DNA of 9,412 bases. Source: Chromatiales bacterium. GTDB lineage: Bacteria > Pseudomonadota > Gammaproteobacteria > Steroidobacterales > GCA-2729495. Each line of letters opens with the position of its first letter. The stretch's first letter is position 1. This document shows positions 1 to 7,226 of this stretch, piece by piece. A program made the translations under genes and the position numbers. The stretch spans positions 1 to 9,412 of the forward strand of contig JAUWKW010000037.1 in the NCBI GenBank assembly GCA_030614035.1. Direction: 5' to 3'. The notes beneath the pieces are model-generated. The model saw only the letters and a program-made list of their open reading frames with translations. It did not search any database and was not told the origin of the DNA.

Positions 1-438
1 GACGATCCCTCCCAGTAGTTCACCGACTCGCTCCTCAAACTCCTCGACCACCTTCAGTCGCTCAGCCTCGCGCACCTTCTGCACGATCACCTGCTTGGCT
101 GTCTGGGCTGCAATCCGGCCGAACTCAACGGACTCTATAGGTTCCTCAACGATCCCCCCAGGAGTGGCATCGGGATCGATGTCTACCGCATCGATCATGC
201 GCAACTCACGCTCCGGGAACTCGAGTTCATCGGACTCGTCCGCAAATACCGTCCATTGCCGGAATGAATCGTAGTCACCGGTTTCCCGGTCGATGCTTGT
301 GCGCACCTCCACGTCTTCGCCGTAGCGTTTCTTGGTTGCCGACGCAAGCGCCGCCTCCATGGCTTCGAAGATGATATCTATTTCGACACCTTTCTCATTC
401 GAAACGGTCTCGATTACCATCAGCATTTCTTTATTCAT
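1..438 (-). CDS. nusA: Transcription termination/antitermination factor NusA, N-terminal part (runs off the window)
   Basis: NusA binds RNA polymerase and modulates pausing, intrinsic termination and antitermination. The first 146 codons are present, starting at ATG 436-438 and open to the window edge. The protein begins MNKEMLMVIETVSNEKG and has the RNAP-binding N-terminal domain features: an ATKKRYGEDV segment, an IDRETGDYDSFRQW strand region, and the highly conserved QTAKQVIVQKVREAER helix near residues 110-125, all close to E. coli NusA. The S1, KH and C-terminal domains lie beyond the window. It starts 41 bases after the rimP stop, with AGGA just upstream of the start. The spacing of that site is short. 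It is very probably co-transcribed with rimP and presumably infB beyond, as in E. coli. No damage is visible in the part seen. Confidence 0.97.
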   Translation of the reverse strand, partial: MNKEMLMVIETVSNEKGVEIDIIFEAMEAALASATKKRYGEDVEVRTSIDRETGDYDSFRQWTVFADESDELEFPERELRMIDAVDIDPDATPGGIVEEPIESVEFGRIAAQTAKQVIVQKVREAERLKVVEEFEERVGELLGGIV

Positions 439-479
439 CGTCCTAACTCACTGGCTCCGTATTTCTCGTTCCTACGCGC

Positions 480-935
480 CTAAACGTCTGGAACTAGACG
501 CGCCGTATCAATCTCGTCTAGCGGTATAGATATGTCCTTATCACCAACCCGCAAAAATACCGTTTCACTATCCCGGGAAAGGAGCAATCCCTTGAGCCTC
601 CGTCGGCCCTGAACCAGACGCTTCAGCCTGACCTTGATCAAACTCCCGGCATACCTCTCGTAGTGTTCCTGCTTCGACAACCGACGATTGAGACCCGGCG
701 ACGAAACTTCGAGCCTGTATTCGCCGCCAATCGGATCGGCCACATCCAACACGCTGCCGATCTGCCGACTGACTATCTCGCAATCCTCCAGCGTTATCCC
801 GGCCTCAGCGTCAATAAAAAGCCTCAGGACACCATGCGGGCCACCCAAGTGCGCCTCGAGATCAGCCAACTCGTAGCCCAGAGCCTTCACCGTGGGCTCC
901 AGCAGCTCGACCAACTCGTCATAACTTGGTTGCAC
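480..935 (-). CDS. rimP: Ribosome maturation factor RimP
   Basis: RimP (older names YhbC, P15a) is a cytoplasmic factor needed for maturation of the 30S ribosomal subunit. The 151-residue product has the usual family length. It shows the N-terminal domain (GYELADLEAH, LRLFIDAEAGITLEDCE) and the family signature YRLEVSSPGLNRRL around residues 75-88, followed by the C-terminal SH3-like domain ending LVPDV. The start is GTG 933-935. An in-frame TGA lies two codons upstream (939-941), so no longer start exists, and a GGAG site sits 10 bases upstream. The stop is TAG. It lies between the tRNA/terminator leader and nusA, as in the E. coli metY-rimP-nusA operon. Only about 40 bases separate it from the second terminator and no promoter is evident there, so expression by read-through from the tRNA promoter is inferred. 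Confidence 0.96.
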   Translation of the reverse strand: MQPSYDELVELLEPTVKALGYELADLEAHLGGPHGVLRLFIDAEAGITLEDCEIVSRQIGSVLDVADPIGGEYRLEVSSPGLNRRLSKQEHYERYAGSLIKVRLKRLVQGRRRLKGLLLSRDSETVFLRVGDKDISIPLDEIDTARLVPDV

Positions 936-975
936 CGGTCAATCACTCCATTCGACCCGGGTCAGTTCGCCGGCC

Positions 976-1008
976 AAACAAACAAAAAATGGGCCATTGG
1001 CCCATTTT
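976..1008 (-). terminator. Intrinsic terminator T2 between tRNA-fMet and rimP
   Basis: A perfect 10-bp inverted repeat (986-995 with 999-1008, core GGGCC/GGCCC, 3-base loop) is followed on the minus strand by UUUUUUGUUUGUUU. This is a strong Rho-independent terminator for transcripts leaving the tRNA. On the plus strand the U run is shorter and there is no gene it would serve. It stands only about 40 bases before the rimP start codon, so it is probably a leaky or regulated terminator at the head of rimP-nusA. Confidence 0.85.
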
Positions 1009-1071
1009 CTAAGTCCATCGGCGTGCGTGAGCCTGCAGCCAACAGGTTCGACGCAAACGCGCGATTCTTAT

Positions 1072-1095
1072 AAAGAAAAAGCCCCATGCGGGGCT
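1072..1095 (-). terminator. Intrinsic terminator T1 just after tRNA-fMet
   Basis: The minus strand reads AGCCCC-GCAT-GGGGCU followed by UUUUCUUU (arms 1090-1095 and 1080-1085). The hairpin begins 16 bases past the encoded CCA of the tRNA. It is a compact GC stem with a U-rich tail, which makes it a confident intrinsic terminator. It probably ends most tRNA transcripts and any nuo read-through. Between T1 and T2, 1029-1035 and 1043-1049 can also pair imperfectly (7-base arms, one mismatch on the minus strand). This may add structure to the rimP leader, but I do not call it a separate element. Confidence 0.87.
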
Positions 1096-1111
1096 ATTCC
1101 TACCAAAATTT

Positions 1112-1188
1112 TGGTAGCGGGGGCAGGATTTGAACCTGCGACCTTCGGGTTATGAGCCCGACGAGCTGCCAGACTGCTCCACCCCGCA
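1112..1188 (-). tRNA. metY: Initiator tRNA-fMet (anticodon CAU), CCA encoded
   Basis: The 77-base gene folds into a complete cloverleaf and is close to E. coli tRNA-fMet. The anticodon loop is CTCATAA. Three initiator hallmarks are visible: three consecutive G-C pairs at the base of the anticodon stem (GGG/CCC), a purine A11 paired with U24 in the D stem, and no Watson-Crick pair at 1:72. Here position 1 is U and position 72 is U, where E. coli has C1 and A72. The T arm is GCAGG-TTCAAAT-CCTGC and the 3' ACCA is genomically encoded. It delivers formyl-methionine to the start codon. The symbol metY is used by position, because the gene heads rimP-nusA as in E. coli. Confidence 0.97.
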
Positions 1189-1202
1189 TCCGCCGGCGAC
1201 GA

Positions 1203-1231
1203 ATACTAACGATTTCTCAGTAACTTGGCAA
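1203..1231 (-). promoter_or_regulatory. Sigma70-type promoter for tRNA-fMet (and rimP-nusA by read-through)
   Basis: On the minus strand TTGCCA (1226-1231; 5 of 6 to the -35 consensus) is separated by exactly 17 bases from TAGTAT (1203-1208; 4 of 6 to the -10 consensus). Transcription would start near 1196, about 8 bases before the mature tRNA 5' end, after a GC-rich discriminator (TCGTCGCC) of the kind found in stringently controlled stable-RNA promoters. The DNA upstream (about 1261-1304) is very AT-rich and could act as an UP element. The promoter is inferred from sequence only. Confidence 0.72.
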
Positions 1232-1304
1232 CCTGAGCGGCATAAGCTGAGCCGCTTCCAAGGTCTTATAAATAATATGTTTTTCAGATATTTATAGATG
1301 ACAA

Positions 1305-2732
1305 TTAAGTCATTACGGCAGCGCACATCCGCAGCAGCCAGTCCGGAAACAGGCCCAACGCGAGCAGCACCAAGCCATTGAGGCTCAACAAGATACGCAG
1401 GTCCAGTCCGGCTTCGGGCGCAGTCCGATCCAGCCCTTGATCGAAATACATCAACCGCACGATTCGCAGATAGTAAAAAGCTCCGATAACGGAAAATAAA
1501 ACCGCCACGGCCGCTAGCCAGATTTTGCCCGCGTCCACCAGGGCAGCCAGGATGCTCCATTTGGCGAAGAAGCCTGCGAACGGCGGCACGCCAGTCAGGC
1601 TGAACATCAGGAACAGCATAATGCCGGCAAACCAGGGGCTTCGTGCGTTCAATCCTTTATAGTCGTCGAGCCGGTCCGCTTCAAATCCCGTCCGGCTCAT
1701 CAGGATCACCATGCCGAATGCGCCGGCTGCCATAATGACGTAAATCAGCGTATAAAAAAGTGCCGCTTCTCGTCCGGCCTGATTACCGGCGACCAAGCCC
1801 AGCAGAATAAAGCCCACGTGCGCAATGGTTGAGTAAGCCAACATGCGTTTGATGTTGGTCTGGGCAATAGCGAGGATATTGCCAACCGCCAGCGAAAGAA
1901 CTGCCAGAACCGTCAGTATGGGTTGCCATGTCGCGGCTTCGGACCCCAGGCCTTCCACCAATAGTCTTATTGCCATCGCGAAGGCGGCTATTTTCGGCGC
2001 CGTACCTATAAACAGAGTGACCGATGTTGGCGCTCCCTGGTAAACATCGGGCAGCCACATATGAAAAGGCACTGCGCCAAATTTGAACGCCACGCCGACC
2101 AGGATAAAAACGAGCCCGAGCAACACACTCCATTGTCCAGGATCACTCGCCATTAATTTAGTGGCGAGCTGATCAAGTCGCAGACTGCCGGTCACGCCAT
2201 AGAGAATTGACATGCCATACAACAGGATTCCCGATGCTATCGCGCCAAGCACGAAATACTTCATGGCGGCCTCCGCCGCAATCGGGGACTCGCGGTCGAA
2301 TGCAACCATCGCGTATAACGCCAGCGAAAGCATTTCCAGACCGAGATACATGGTCAGCAGACTGAAAGCCGAAATCATGACCATGATTCCCAATAACGCA
2401 AACAGGCCGAGGACGTAATATTCGCCTCGATAAATTCCGCGCTCCCGCAAGTAGTCTCTCGAGTAGACAAAGCCAACGCTGACGATCGCGATAGCAAAGA
2501 TTTTCAGAAACTGGCTGAGGGGGTCGGCTATAAATGAACCCGAAAACAGTATCGTGGGGCTCGCGTCCAATTCGATACCGGAACTGATCCAGGCTGTGCC
2601 CACCAGGCATAGCAGCGCCAGTATGTAGGTAATGTCACGCCGAGCTTGTGGCAAGAACAGATCCGTAATCAATACGACGCAGATACCCACGGCGAGAAAT
2701 ATTTCGGCGAATGCTGGTGCAAATTCCGGCAT
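1305..2732 (-). CDS. nuoN: NADH-quinone oxidoreductase subunit N (ND2-like proton pump subunit)
   Basis: NuoN is one of the three antiporter-like subunits of the complex I membrane arm, each thought to carry one proton channel. The 475-residue product has the expected length and consists largely of hydrophobic helices. The channel residues can be placed: Glu133 (LGLEMLSL), Lys217 (AFKFGAVPFHMWLPD) and Lys247 (TAPKIAAF), at the same numbers as in E. coli NuoN. A further Lys391 (GFFAKWSIL) corresponds to E. coli Lys395. The start is ATG 2730-2732, 16 bases after the nuoM stop, with only a weak Shine-Dalgarno. The stop is TAA. It is the last gene of the nuo operon. No strong intrinsic terminator follows directly, so its message may run into the tRNA terminators. 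The reading frame is intact. Confidence 0.97.
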   Translation of the reverse strand: MPEFAPAFAEIFLAVGICVVLITDLFLPQARRDITYILALLCLVGTAWISSGIELDASPTILFSGSFIADPLSQFLKIFAIAIVSVGFVYSRDYLRERGIYRGEYYVLGLFALLGIMVMISAFSLLTMYLGLEMLSLALYAMVAFDRESPIAAEAAMKYFVLGAIASGILLYGMSILYGVTGSLRLDQLATKLMASDPGQWSVLLGLVFILVGVAFKFGAVPFHMWLPDVYQGAPTSVTLFIGTAPKIAAFAMAIRLLVEGLGSEAATWQPILTVLAVLSLAVGNILAIAQTNIKRMLAYSTIAHVGFILLGLVAGNQAGREAALFYTLIYVIMAAGAFGMVILMSRTGFEADRLDDYKGLNARSPWFAGIMLFLMFSLTGVPPFAGFFAKWSILAALVDAGKIWLAAVAVLFSVIGAFYYLRIVRLMYFDQGLDRTAPEAGLDLRILLSLNGLVLLALGLFPDWLLRMCAAVMT

Positions 2733-2748
2733 GTTCAGCGCAAACCTG

Positions 2749-4266
2749 TCACAGCTTTGACTGCGTAATATGCGCGACCAGGTTGTCCACCGTCGGGGAC
2801 ATCAGGTCTATCAGGGGCGCCGGCCACAGGCCCAACCCGAGCACAAAGACCGCGATAGCTGCAAGCACAAGAGTCTCGCGGAAGTTGACATCGTAGAGCG
2901 CCGCAACACCCTCATTGGCAACTGGACCGAAGATCGTGCGCTTGACCATCCACAGCGTGTATGCCGCACCCAATATCAGGGTAGTGGCGGCAATGAAAGC
3001 GTACCAGAAGCTCGCCTTGAAGCTCGCAAGTATGACGAGGAATTCGCCAACAAATCCGGATGTACCCGGTAAACCGACATTGGCCAGCGCAAACAACACC
3101 ATGAAAGCTGCAAACACCGGCATGGTATTGATAACCCCACCGTAATCGCTAATTTGGCGCGAATGTAAGCGGTCGTACAATACGCCGACGCACAGGAACA
3201 GTGCTGCAGATATCAAGCCGTGCGATACCATCTGCACCATACCTCCGGTTATACCCATGGAAATCCCAACGACAGAGTCAGTTTGGTCTATTACGCCCCA
3301 GGCAATGAAGAAACCCAGTGTCACGAAACCCATATGTGCAACGGACGAGTAAGCAATGAGCTTTTTCATGTCATTCTGGACCAGCGCGACGAATCCAATA
3401 TAGACCACCGCAATCAGCGACAAGGTGATCATCAACCCGGCCAGTAGTTGGCTCGCATCCGGTGCGACCGGAAGACTGAAACGTACGAATCCGTAGCCCC
3501 CCATTTTTAGCAAAACCGCTGCAAGAATCACCGACCCGCCGGTCGGTGCTTCGACATGGGCGTCAGGCAACCACGTATGCACCGGCCACATCGGTACCTT
3601 GACGGCAAAGGCAATGAGAAAAGCCAGAAATATCAAGGTTTGCTCAGTCAGACTCAGCGGTAGCTGATGAAAATCCAAAATGCTGTAGCTGTCAGCCTGA
3701 AAATACAGGTAAATAAGCGCCACCAGCATCAGGACCGAACCGAGGAATGTGTAAAGGAAAAACTTGATGGTTGCGTACACGCGCCGTTCACCACCCCAAA
3801 CACCAATGATGATAAACATCGGGACCAACATCGCTTCCCAGAAAACGTAGAACAGAAGTGCGTCAACGGAGCAGAAAACTCCGATGAGCAGCCCCTCGAG
3901 AATCAGAAAAGAAGCAAAATATTGAGCCGGGCGATCTTTGACAGTATCCCAGGCGGCGATCACGACGAGCGGTGTCAGGAAAGCGGTCAAAAGAATCAGT
4001 GGCGCTGAGAATCCGTCAACACCGAGAAAATATTCGATTTTATATGCGCTTACCCATGGCAGGCGTTCCACGAATTGCATTGAAGAGGTCGTGGTGTCAA
4101 AGCGGCTGTAGAGAAGCAGGCCAATCACAAAGGTCGCAGCGGAGACCGCCAACGCGATCCATCGATCAATGCGCCACATGCTGCCACCGACCGTCCGGTC
4201 ACCGAACAGCAGCATCAGCACCCCGCCGCAGATTGGCAACCAGATTAATGTACTGAGCAAGCTCAT
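2749..4266 (-). CDS. nuoM: NADH-quinone oxidoreductase subunit M (ND4-like proton pump subunit)
   Basis: NuoM is an antiporter-like membrane subunit of complex I located between NuoL and NuoN. The product has 505 residues, typical for the family. Conserved charged residues of the proton path are present: Glu144 (FWEAMLVPMF), Lys223 (FAVKVPMWPVHTWLPDAH), Lys254 (LLKMGGYG) and Glu408 (GFVGEFL). These correspond to E. coli Glu144, Lys234, Lys265 and Glu407. The start is ATG 4264-4266 with GGTGGG shortly upstream. The stop is TGA. It lies 31 bases after nuoL and 16 bases before nuoN, so all three should be on one message. There is no sign of damage. Confidence 0.97.
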   Translation of the reverse strand: MSLLSTLIWLPICGGVLMLLFGDRTVGGSMWRIDRWIALAVSAATFVIGLLLYSRFDTTTSSMQFVERLPWVSAYKIEYFLGVDGFSAPLILLTAFLTPLVVIAAWDTVKDRPAQYFASFLILEGLLIGVFCSVDALLFYVFWEAMLVPMFIIIGVWGGERRVYATIKFFLYTFLGSVLMLVALIYLYFQADSYSILDFHQLPLSLTEQTLIFLAFLIAFAVKVPMWPVHTWLPDAHVEAPTGGSVILAAVLLKMGGYGFVRFSLPVAPDASQLLAGLMITLSLIAVVYIGFVALVQNDMKKLIAYSSVAHMGFVTLGFFIAWGVIDQTDSVVGISMGITGGMVQMVSHGLISAALFLCVGVLYDRLHSRQISDYGGVINTMPVFAAFMVLFALANVGLPGTSGFVGEFLVILASFKASFWYAFIAATTLILGAAYTLWMVKRTIFGPVANEGVAALYDVNFRETLVLAAIAVFVLGLGLWPAPLIDLMSPTVDNLVAHITQSKL

Positions 4267-4297
4267 CTACCCACCATGATCAGATTGCACACTCGGC

Positions 4298-6250
4298 CTA
4301 AGCGCCCAGCAATATCCACCCGGTCAGAGCACAAAGCCCAATGACCATCGCAAACGCATAACGGTAGAGATACCCGGTCTGGATTCGGCTTAGCGCCTCC
4401 GAAACCCATCCGATAAAACGTGCTGAGCCGTTGACGAACGCACCGTCGATGACAACGACATCACCAACGCGCCAAAATATATTTCCGATCGCCAGACTCC
4501 CGCGCGCGAACACCTTGTCGTTGATTTCATCAAAGTAATACTTGTTCAGCAGCAGCTGATACAGATGACTAAAGCGGCGTTGCAGCGCCGGAACGATGGC
4601 CGGGTTACGCAGGTAGAGGTACCAAGCGACGAAAACACCTGCCGCCGCCAAATAAACTACAGGTGACATCAGTCCATGTTCGACAAAACCCAATGCACCG
4701 TGAAAATCCGTGCCAAGTTCGCGCAGCACGTCATGTTGCTGAAGAATAGTTAATGAGCTACCGAAATAATCGCCAAATAACACCGGCCCGATCGTCGGCC
4801 AACCGATAAACAGCGACGGGATAGCAAGTAGTATCAGCGGTAGCGTGACCACCCAAGGAGACTCGTGCAGGTTTTGGCGAGCATCCTCATCGACACGCTC
4901 CTGGCCATGAAAGACAAGAAAGAACATTCTGAATGTGTATAGGCCTGTAACGAATACTCCGGCGACGACACAGATGAATGCATAACCGGCTCCCGGCGTT
5001 GTCGAATGACCCACCGCTTCGATCAGGGCATCCTTCGAGAAAAATCCGGCAGTGCCAGGAAAACCGATCAGGGCCAATGCACCGGCCAGGCAGGTCCAAT
5101 AGGTGATCGGCAGATATCTCTTTAATCCGCCCATCCTCCGAATATCCTGTTCGTGATGCAGCGCTAAAATGACCGAACCTGCCGCGAGGAACAGAAGCGC
5201 CTTGAAAAAGGCATGCGTCATCAGGTGGAAAATACCCGCGGCGTACGCGGATGATCCCAAGGCGACGGTCATGTAACCGAGCTGGGACAGTGTCGAATAC
5301 GCAATGATGCGTTTGATATCGTTCTGTGCAATTCCAAGCAAGCCCGTGAACAGCGCGGTGGTGGCCCCTACAACCAGCACTACACTCAATGCCGCTTCGG
5401 AATATTCGAACAGAGGCGACATGCGGACGACCATGAACACACCCGCCGTAACCATCGTTGCGGCATGGATCAGGGCCGAGATGGGGGTTGGCCCCTCCAT
5501 GGAATCGGGTAGCCATACGTGCAGCGGCATTTGCGCGGATTTGCCCATCGCACCGACAAACAACAGTATGCAGGCGACGGATACAGCTGACCACGGAATG
5601 CCCGGGAACACTTCGATGTACTGATTCTGCAGGAACTCAGCGTCGGCAAATACTTCTGCGTAATCCAGGCTGCCGGTGAAGAAAAGCAGTGTCGAAATTC
5701 CGAGCAGGAAACCGAAATCTCCCACCCGATTAACAAGAAATGCCTTTAGGCTTGCAACTATTGCCGTTGGCCGCGTGTACCAAAATCCGATCAGTAGGTA
5801 GGAAACAACGCCCACCGCTTCCCAGCCGAAAAACAATTGTAGAAAATTGTTCGACATAACCAGCATCAGCATTGCAAACGTAAACAACGAGATGTAGCAA
5901 AAAAACCTTTGGTAACCGGGATCATCATGCATGTAGCCCACCGTATATATGTGGACCATCAATGACACAAACGTCACCACCGCCATCATCAAAGCTGACA
6001 AACGGTCGATCAGGAATCCAATCTCCATGTTTACGCCGTCTACCACCATCCAGGTGTAAACACTGCCATTGAAGACTTCGCCGTTGCTTAGCTGGCCCTG
6101 CAACACCAGAACCGATAGAGCAAATGACAGAGCGACTGCAATAATCGTGACCCAGTGCGCGCCCGCTCGCCCAATAATCCGCCCGAATAGCCCGGCAATG
6201 ATTGCAGCTGTAAGGGGCGCTAAGACAATTGCCAGATAAATCGTTTCCAA
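4298..6250 (-). CDS. nuoL: NADH-quinone oxidoreductase subunit L (ND5-like proton pump subunit)
   Basis: NuoL is the distal antiporter-like subunit of complex I; its C-terminal part normally forms the long lateral helix running along the membrane arm. The product has 650 residues, longer than the 613 of E. coli but within the family range. Visible key residues are Glu144 (GWEAVGVVSYLLIGFW), Asp178 (NRVGDFGF), Lys237 (GKSAQMPLHVWLPD), His262, Lys313, His342/His346, Lys350 (THAFFKALLFL) and Lys406 (GFFSKDALI). The start is TTG 6248-6250. It is supported by AAAGGG six bases upstream and by homologs starting at this METIYLAIVLAPL-like position. The gene begins 3 bases after the nuoK stop, which suggests translational coupling. 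The stop is TAG. Confidence 0.97.
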   Translation of the reverse strand: METIYLAIVLAPLTAAIIAGLFGRIIGRAGAHWVTIIAVALSFALSVLVLQGQLSNGEVFNGSVYTWMVVDGVNMEIGFLIDRLSALMMAVVTFVSLMVHIYTVGYMHDDPGYQRFFCYISLFTFAMLMLVMSNNFLQLFFGWEAVGVVSYLLIGFWYTRPTAIVASLKAFLVNRVGDFGFLLGISTLLFFTGSLDYAEVFADAEFLQNQYIEVFPGIPWSAVSVACILLFVGAMGKSAQMPLHVWLPDSMEGPTPISALIHAATMVTAGVFMVVRMSPLFEYSEAALSVVLVVGATTALFTGLLGIAQNDIKRIIAYSTLSQLGYMTVALGSSAYAAGIFHLMTHAFFKALLFLAAGSVILALHHEQDIRRMGGLKRYLPITYWTCLAGALALIGFPGTAGFFSKDALIEAVGHSTTPGAGYAFICVVAGVFVTGLYTFRMFFLVFHGQERVDEDARQNLHESPWVVTLPLILLAIPSLFIGWPTIGPVLFGDYFGSSLTILQQHDVLRELGTDFHGALGFVEHGLMSPVVYLAAAGVFVAWYLYLRNPAIVPALQRRFSHLYQLLLNKYYFDEINDKVFARGSLAIGNIFWRVGDVVVIDGAFVNGSARFIGWVSEALSRIQTGYLYRYAFAMVIGLCALTGWILLGA

Positions 6251-6262
6251 CGTTTACCCTTT
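6251..6262 (-). promoter_or_regulatory. Ribosome binding site that fixes the nuoL TTG start
   Basis: The minus strand reads AAAGGG (6257-6262), TAAACG, then TTG. The Shine-Dalgarno lies inside the last codons of nuoK and the spacing is six bases. This supports the unusual TTG start and implies coupling of nuoL to nuoK translation. Confidence 0.75.
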
Positions 6263-6562
6263 CAGCGAGTCGAGATCTTCGACATTGATGCTTTGTCGCG
6301 TTCGAAACACGATAACGAGGATTGCAAGGCCAATTGCGGATTCAGCCGCCGCGACGGTAAGGACGAAAAACACGAACACCTGGCCGGCTGTATCCTCCAG
6401 ATACCGGGATAAGGCAATGAAATTGAAATTAACGGCAAGCAACATCAGCTCAATACACATGAGCAGAAGGATTATGTTTTTACGATTGATGAAAATCCCG
6501 GCTATGCTGATAGAAAATAAAATCGCAGAAAGTGTGAGAAAATGAGTCAGCGTCAACATCAT
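6254..6562 (-). CDS. nuoK: NADH-quinone oxidoreductase subunit K (ND4L-like)
   Basis: NuoK is a small three-helix membrane subunit that links the quinone-proximal region to the antiporter-like subunits. The 102-residue product matches the family length. Two buried glutamates essential in E. coli (Glu36, Glu72) are present as Glu38 ([16 protein letters not shown]) and Glu74 ([11 protein letters not shown]). The start is an ATGATG pair. The first ATG (6560-6562) overlaps the nuoJ stop as ATGA. The second (6557-6559) shares one base with it and would give 101 residues, aligning slightly better with typical homologs starting M-x-x-L-x-H. Either start is coupled to nuoJ. The stop is TAA. Confidence 0.96.
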   Translation of the reverse strand: MMLTLTHFLTLSAILFSISIAGIFINRKNIILLLMCIELMLLAVNFNFIALSRYLEDTAGQVFVFFVLTVAAAESAIGLAILVIVFRTRQSINVEDLDSLKG

Positions 6563-7159
6563 TCCGATTCCGCGTCCATGCTGACCAGCGTAATCCGGTC
6601 CTCTGCCCTGACTGATACCTGCTCGGAGATGTCCTGTACTTTCAAGCCCTCCCGATGACGCAATGTCAGCATGATGGCCGCCACGATGGCCAATAACAGA
6701 ACAAACCCGGCCAATTCAAAAGCGTATACATACTCTGTATACAAAACAGCGCCGAGTTCTTTGGCATTGCTGTAATTCGGCCCGTGAGGCGCCGGTTGCG
6801 CCAACACCGGCAGTCCCTGGCTACGCAGCCATATAACACTCAACAGCTCGCCGATCGTGATCGCCGCGACCAACACTCCAACCGGTGCATAACCGAGTGA
6901 AACTGGCGCGCAAGCTAGCTACATCTATATCGAGCATCATGACAACGAACAGGAACAGAATCATGACCGCGCCGACGTAGACGAGCACGAGTATCATTGC
7001 CAAAAATTCCGCCTCCAGCAGCACCCAAATCACGGCACTGGTCACAAAAGCCAGCACGAGAAACAAGGCCGAGTAGACTGGGTTTCGCGACGTGATCACA
7101 CCGATTGCCGCCGCTATAAGCACAAAGGCAAGCCAGCCGAAAAAAATCAGCTCGAGCAT
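6559..7159 (-). pseudogene. nuoJ: NADH-quinone oxidoreductase subunit J (ND6-like), frameshifted as written
   Basis: NuoJ is a membrane subunit of complex I whose third helix takes part in coupling quinone chemistry to proton pumping. The start is ATG 7157-7159. The first 89 codons (7159-6893) give a normal N-terminal half, including the conserved helix LVYVGAVMILFLFVVMMLDI (Tyr61, equivalent to E. coli Tyr59). After SFTR the frame is lost. The expected continuation YAPVGVLVAAITIGELLSV is found in the next frame from 6891 down to a TGA at 6559-6561, so one extra base at about 6892 separates the halves. Skipping it gives a full-length protein of 199 residues. As written, translation ends at 6821 after 112 residues, 23 of them out of frame. 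The downstream half still joins nuoK perfectly. This is either a sequence error or a recent mutation. The 67-base gap before nuoJ is the largest among the nuo genes here and contains only a weak GGGG Shine-Dalgarno. Confidence 0.9.
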
Positions 7160-7226
7160 ATAGATGTCGCCCCAAGTTGCGGCGCGGAACCGCGGTATTC
7201 GATGGCTGGCACGCTATGTTTTCCTG

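Noticed and set aside
1236..1256. Stem-loop AGCGGC/GCCGCT after nuoN as an intrinsic terminator
   Set aside because: A 6-bp stem with a 9-base loop exists, but no U run follows on either strand. It also sits just upstream of the tRNA -35 box. At most it could be an RNA-stabilising hairpin or part of a Rho-dependent end.
1261..1304. A second promoter in the AT-rich stretch right after nuoN
   Set aside because: TATTAT and TTGTCA occur on the minus strand but are 21 bases apart, too far for sigma70. AT-richness alone produces such matches.
2770..4256. Open frames of about 75-113 codons on the plus strand opposite nuoM, and similar frames opposite rimP, nuoI and nuoH
   Set aside because: They lie antisense to well-identified genes, show no recognisable domains, and have compositions expected from the reverse strand of membrane-protein genes.
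6885..6898. Programmed +1 ribosomal frameshifting in nuoJ
   Set aside because: The shift site CGG-UUA-UGC has no recognisable slippery heptamer, no in-frame stop poised at the shift, and no upstream Shine-Dalgarno-like stimulator. I know of no such mechanism in nuoJ.
7183..7194. CGCGG-AA-CCGCG palindrome in the nuoI-nuoJ gap
   Set aside because: Arms of 5 bp with a 2-base centre and no U tract. Too short to support a terminator or operator call.
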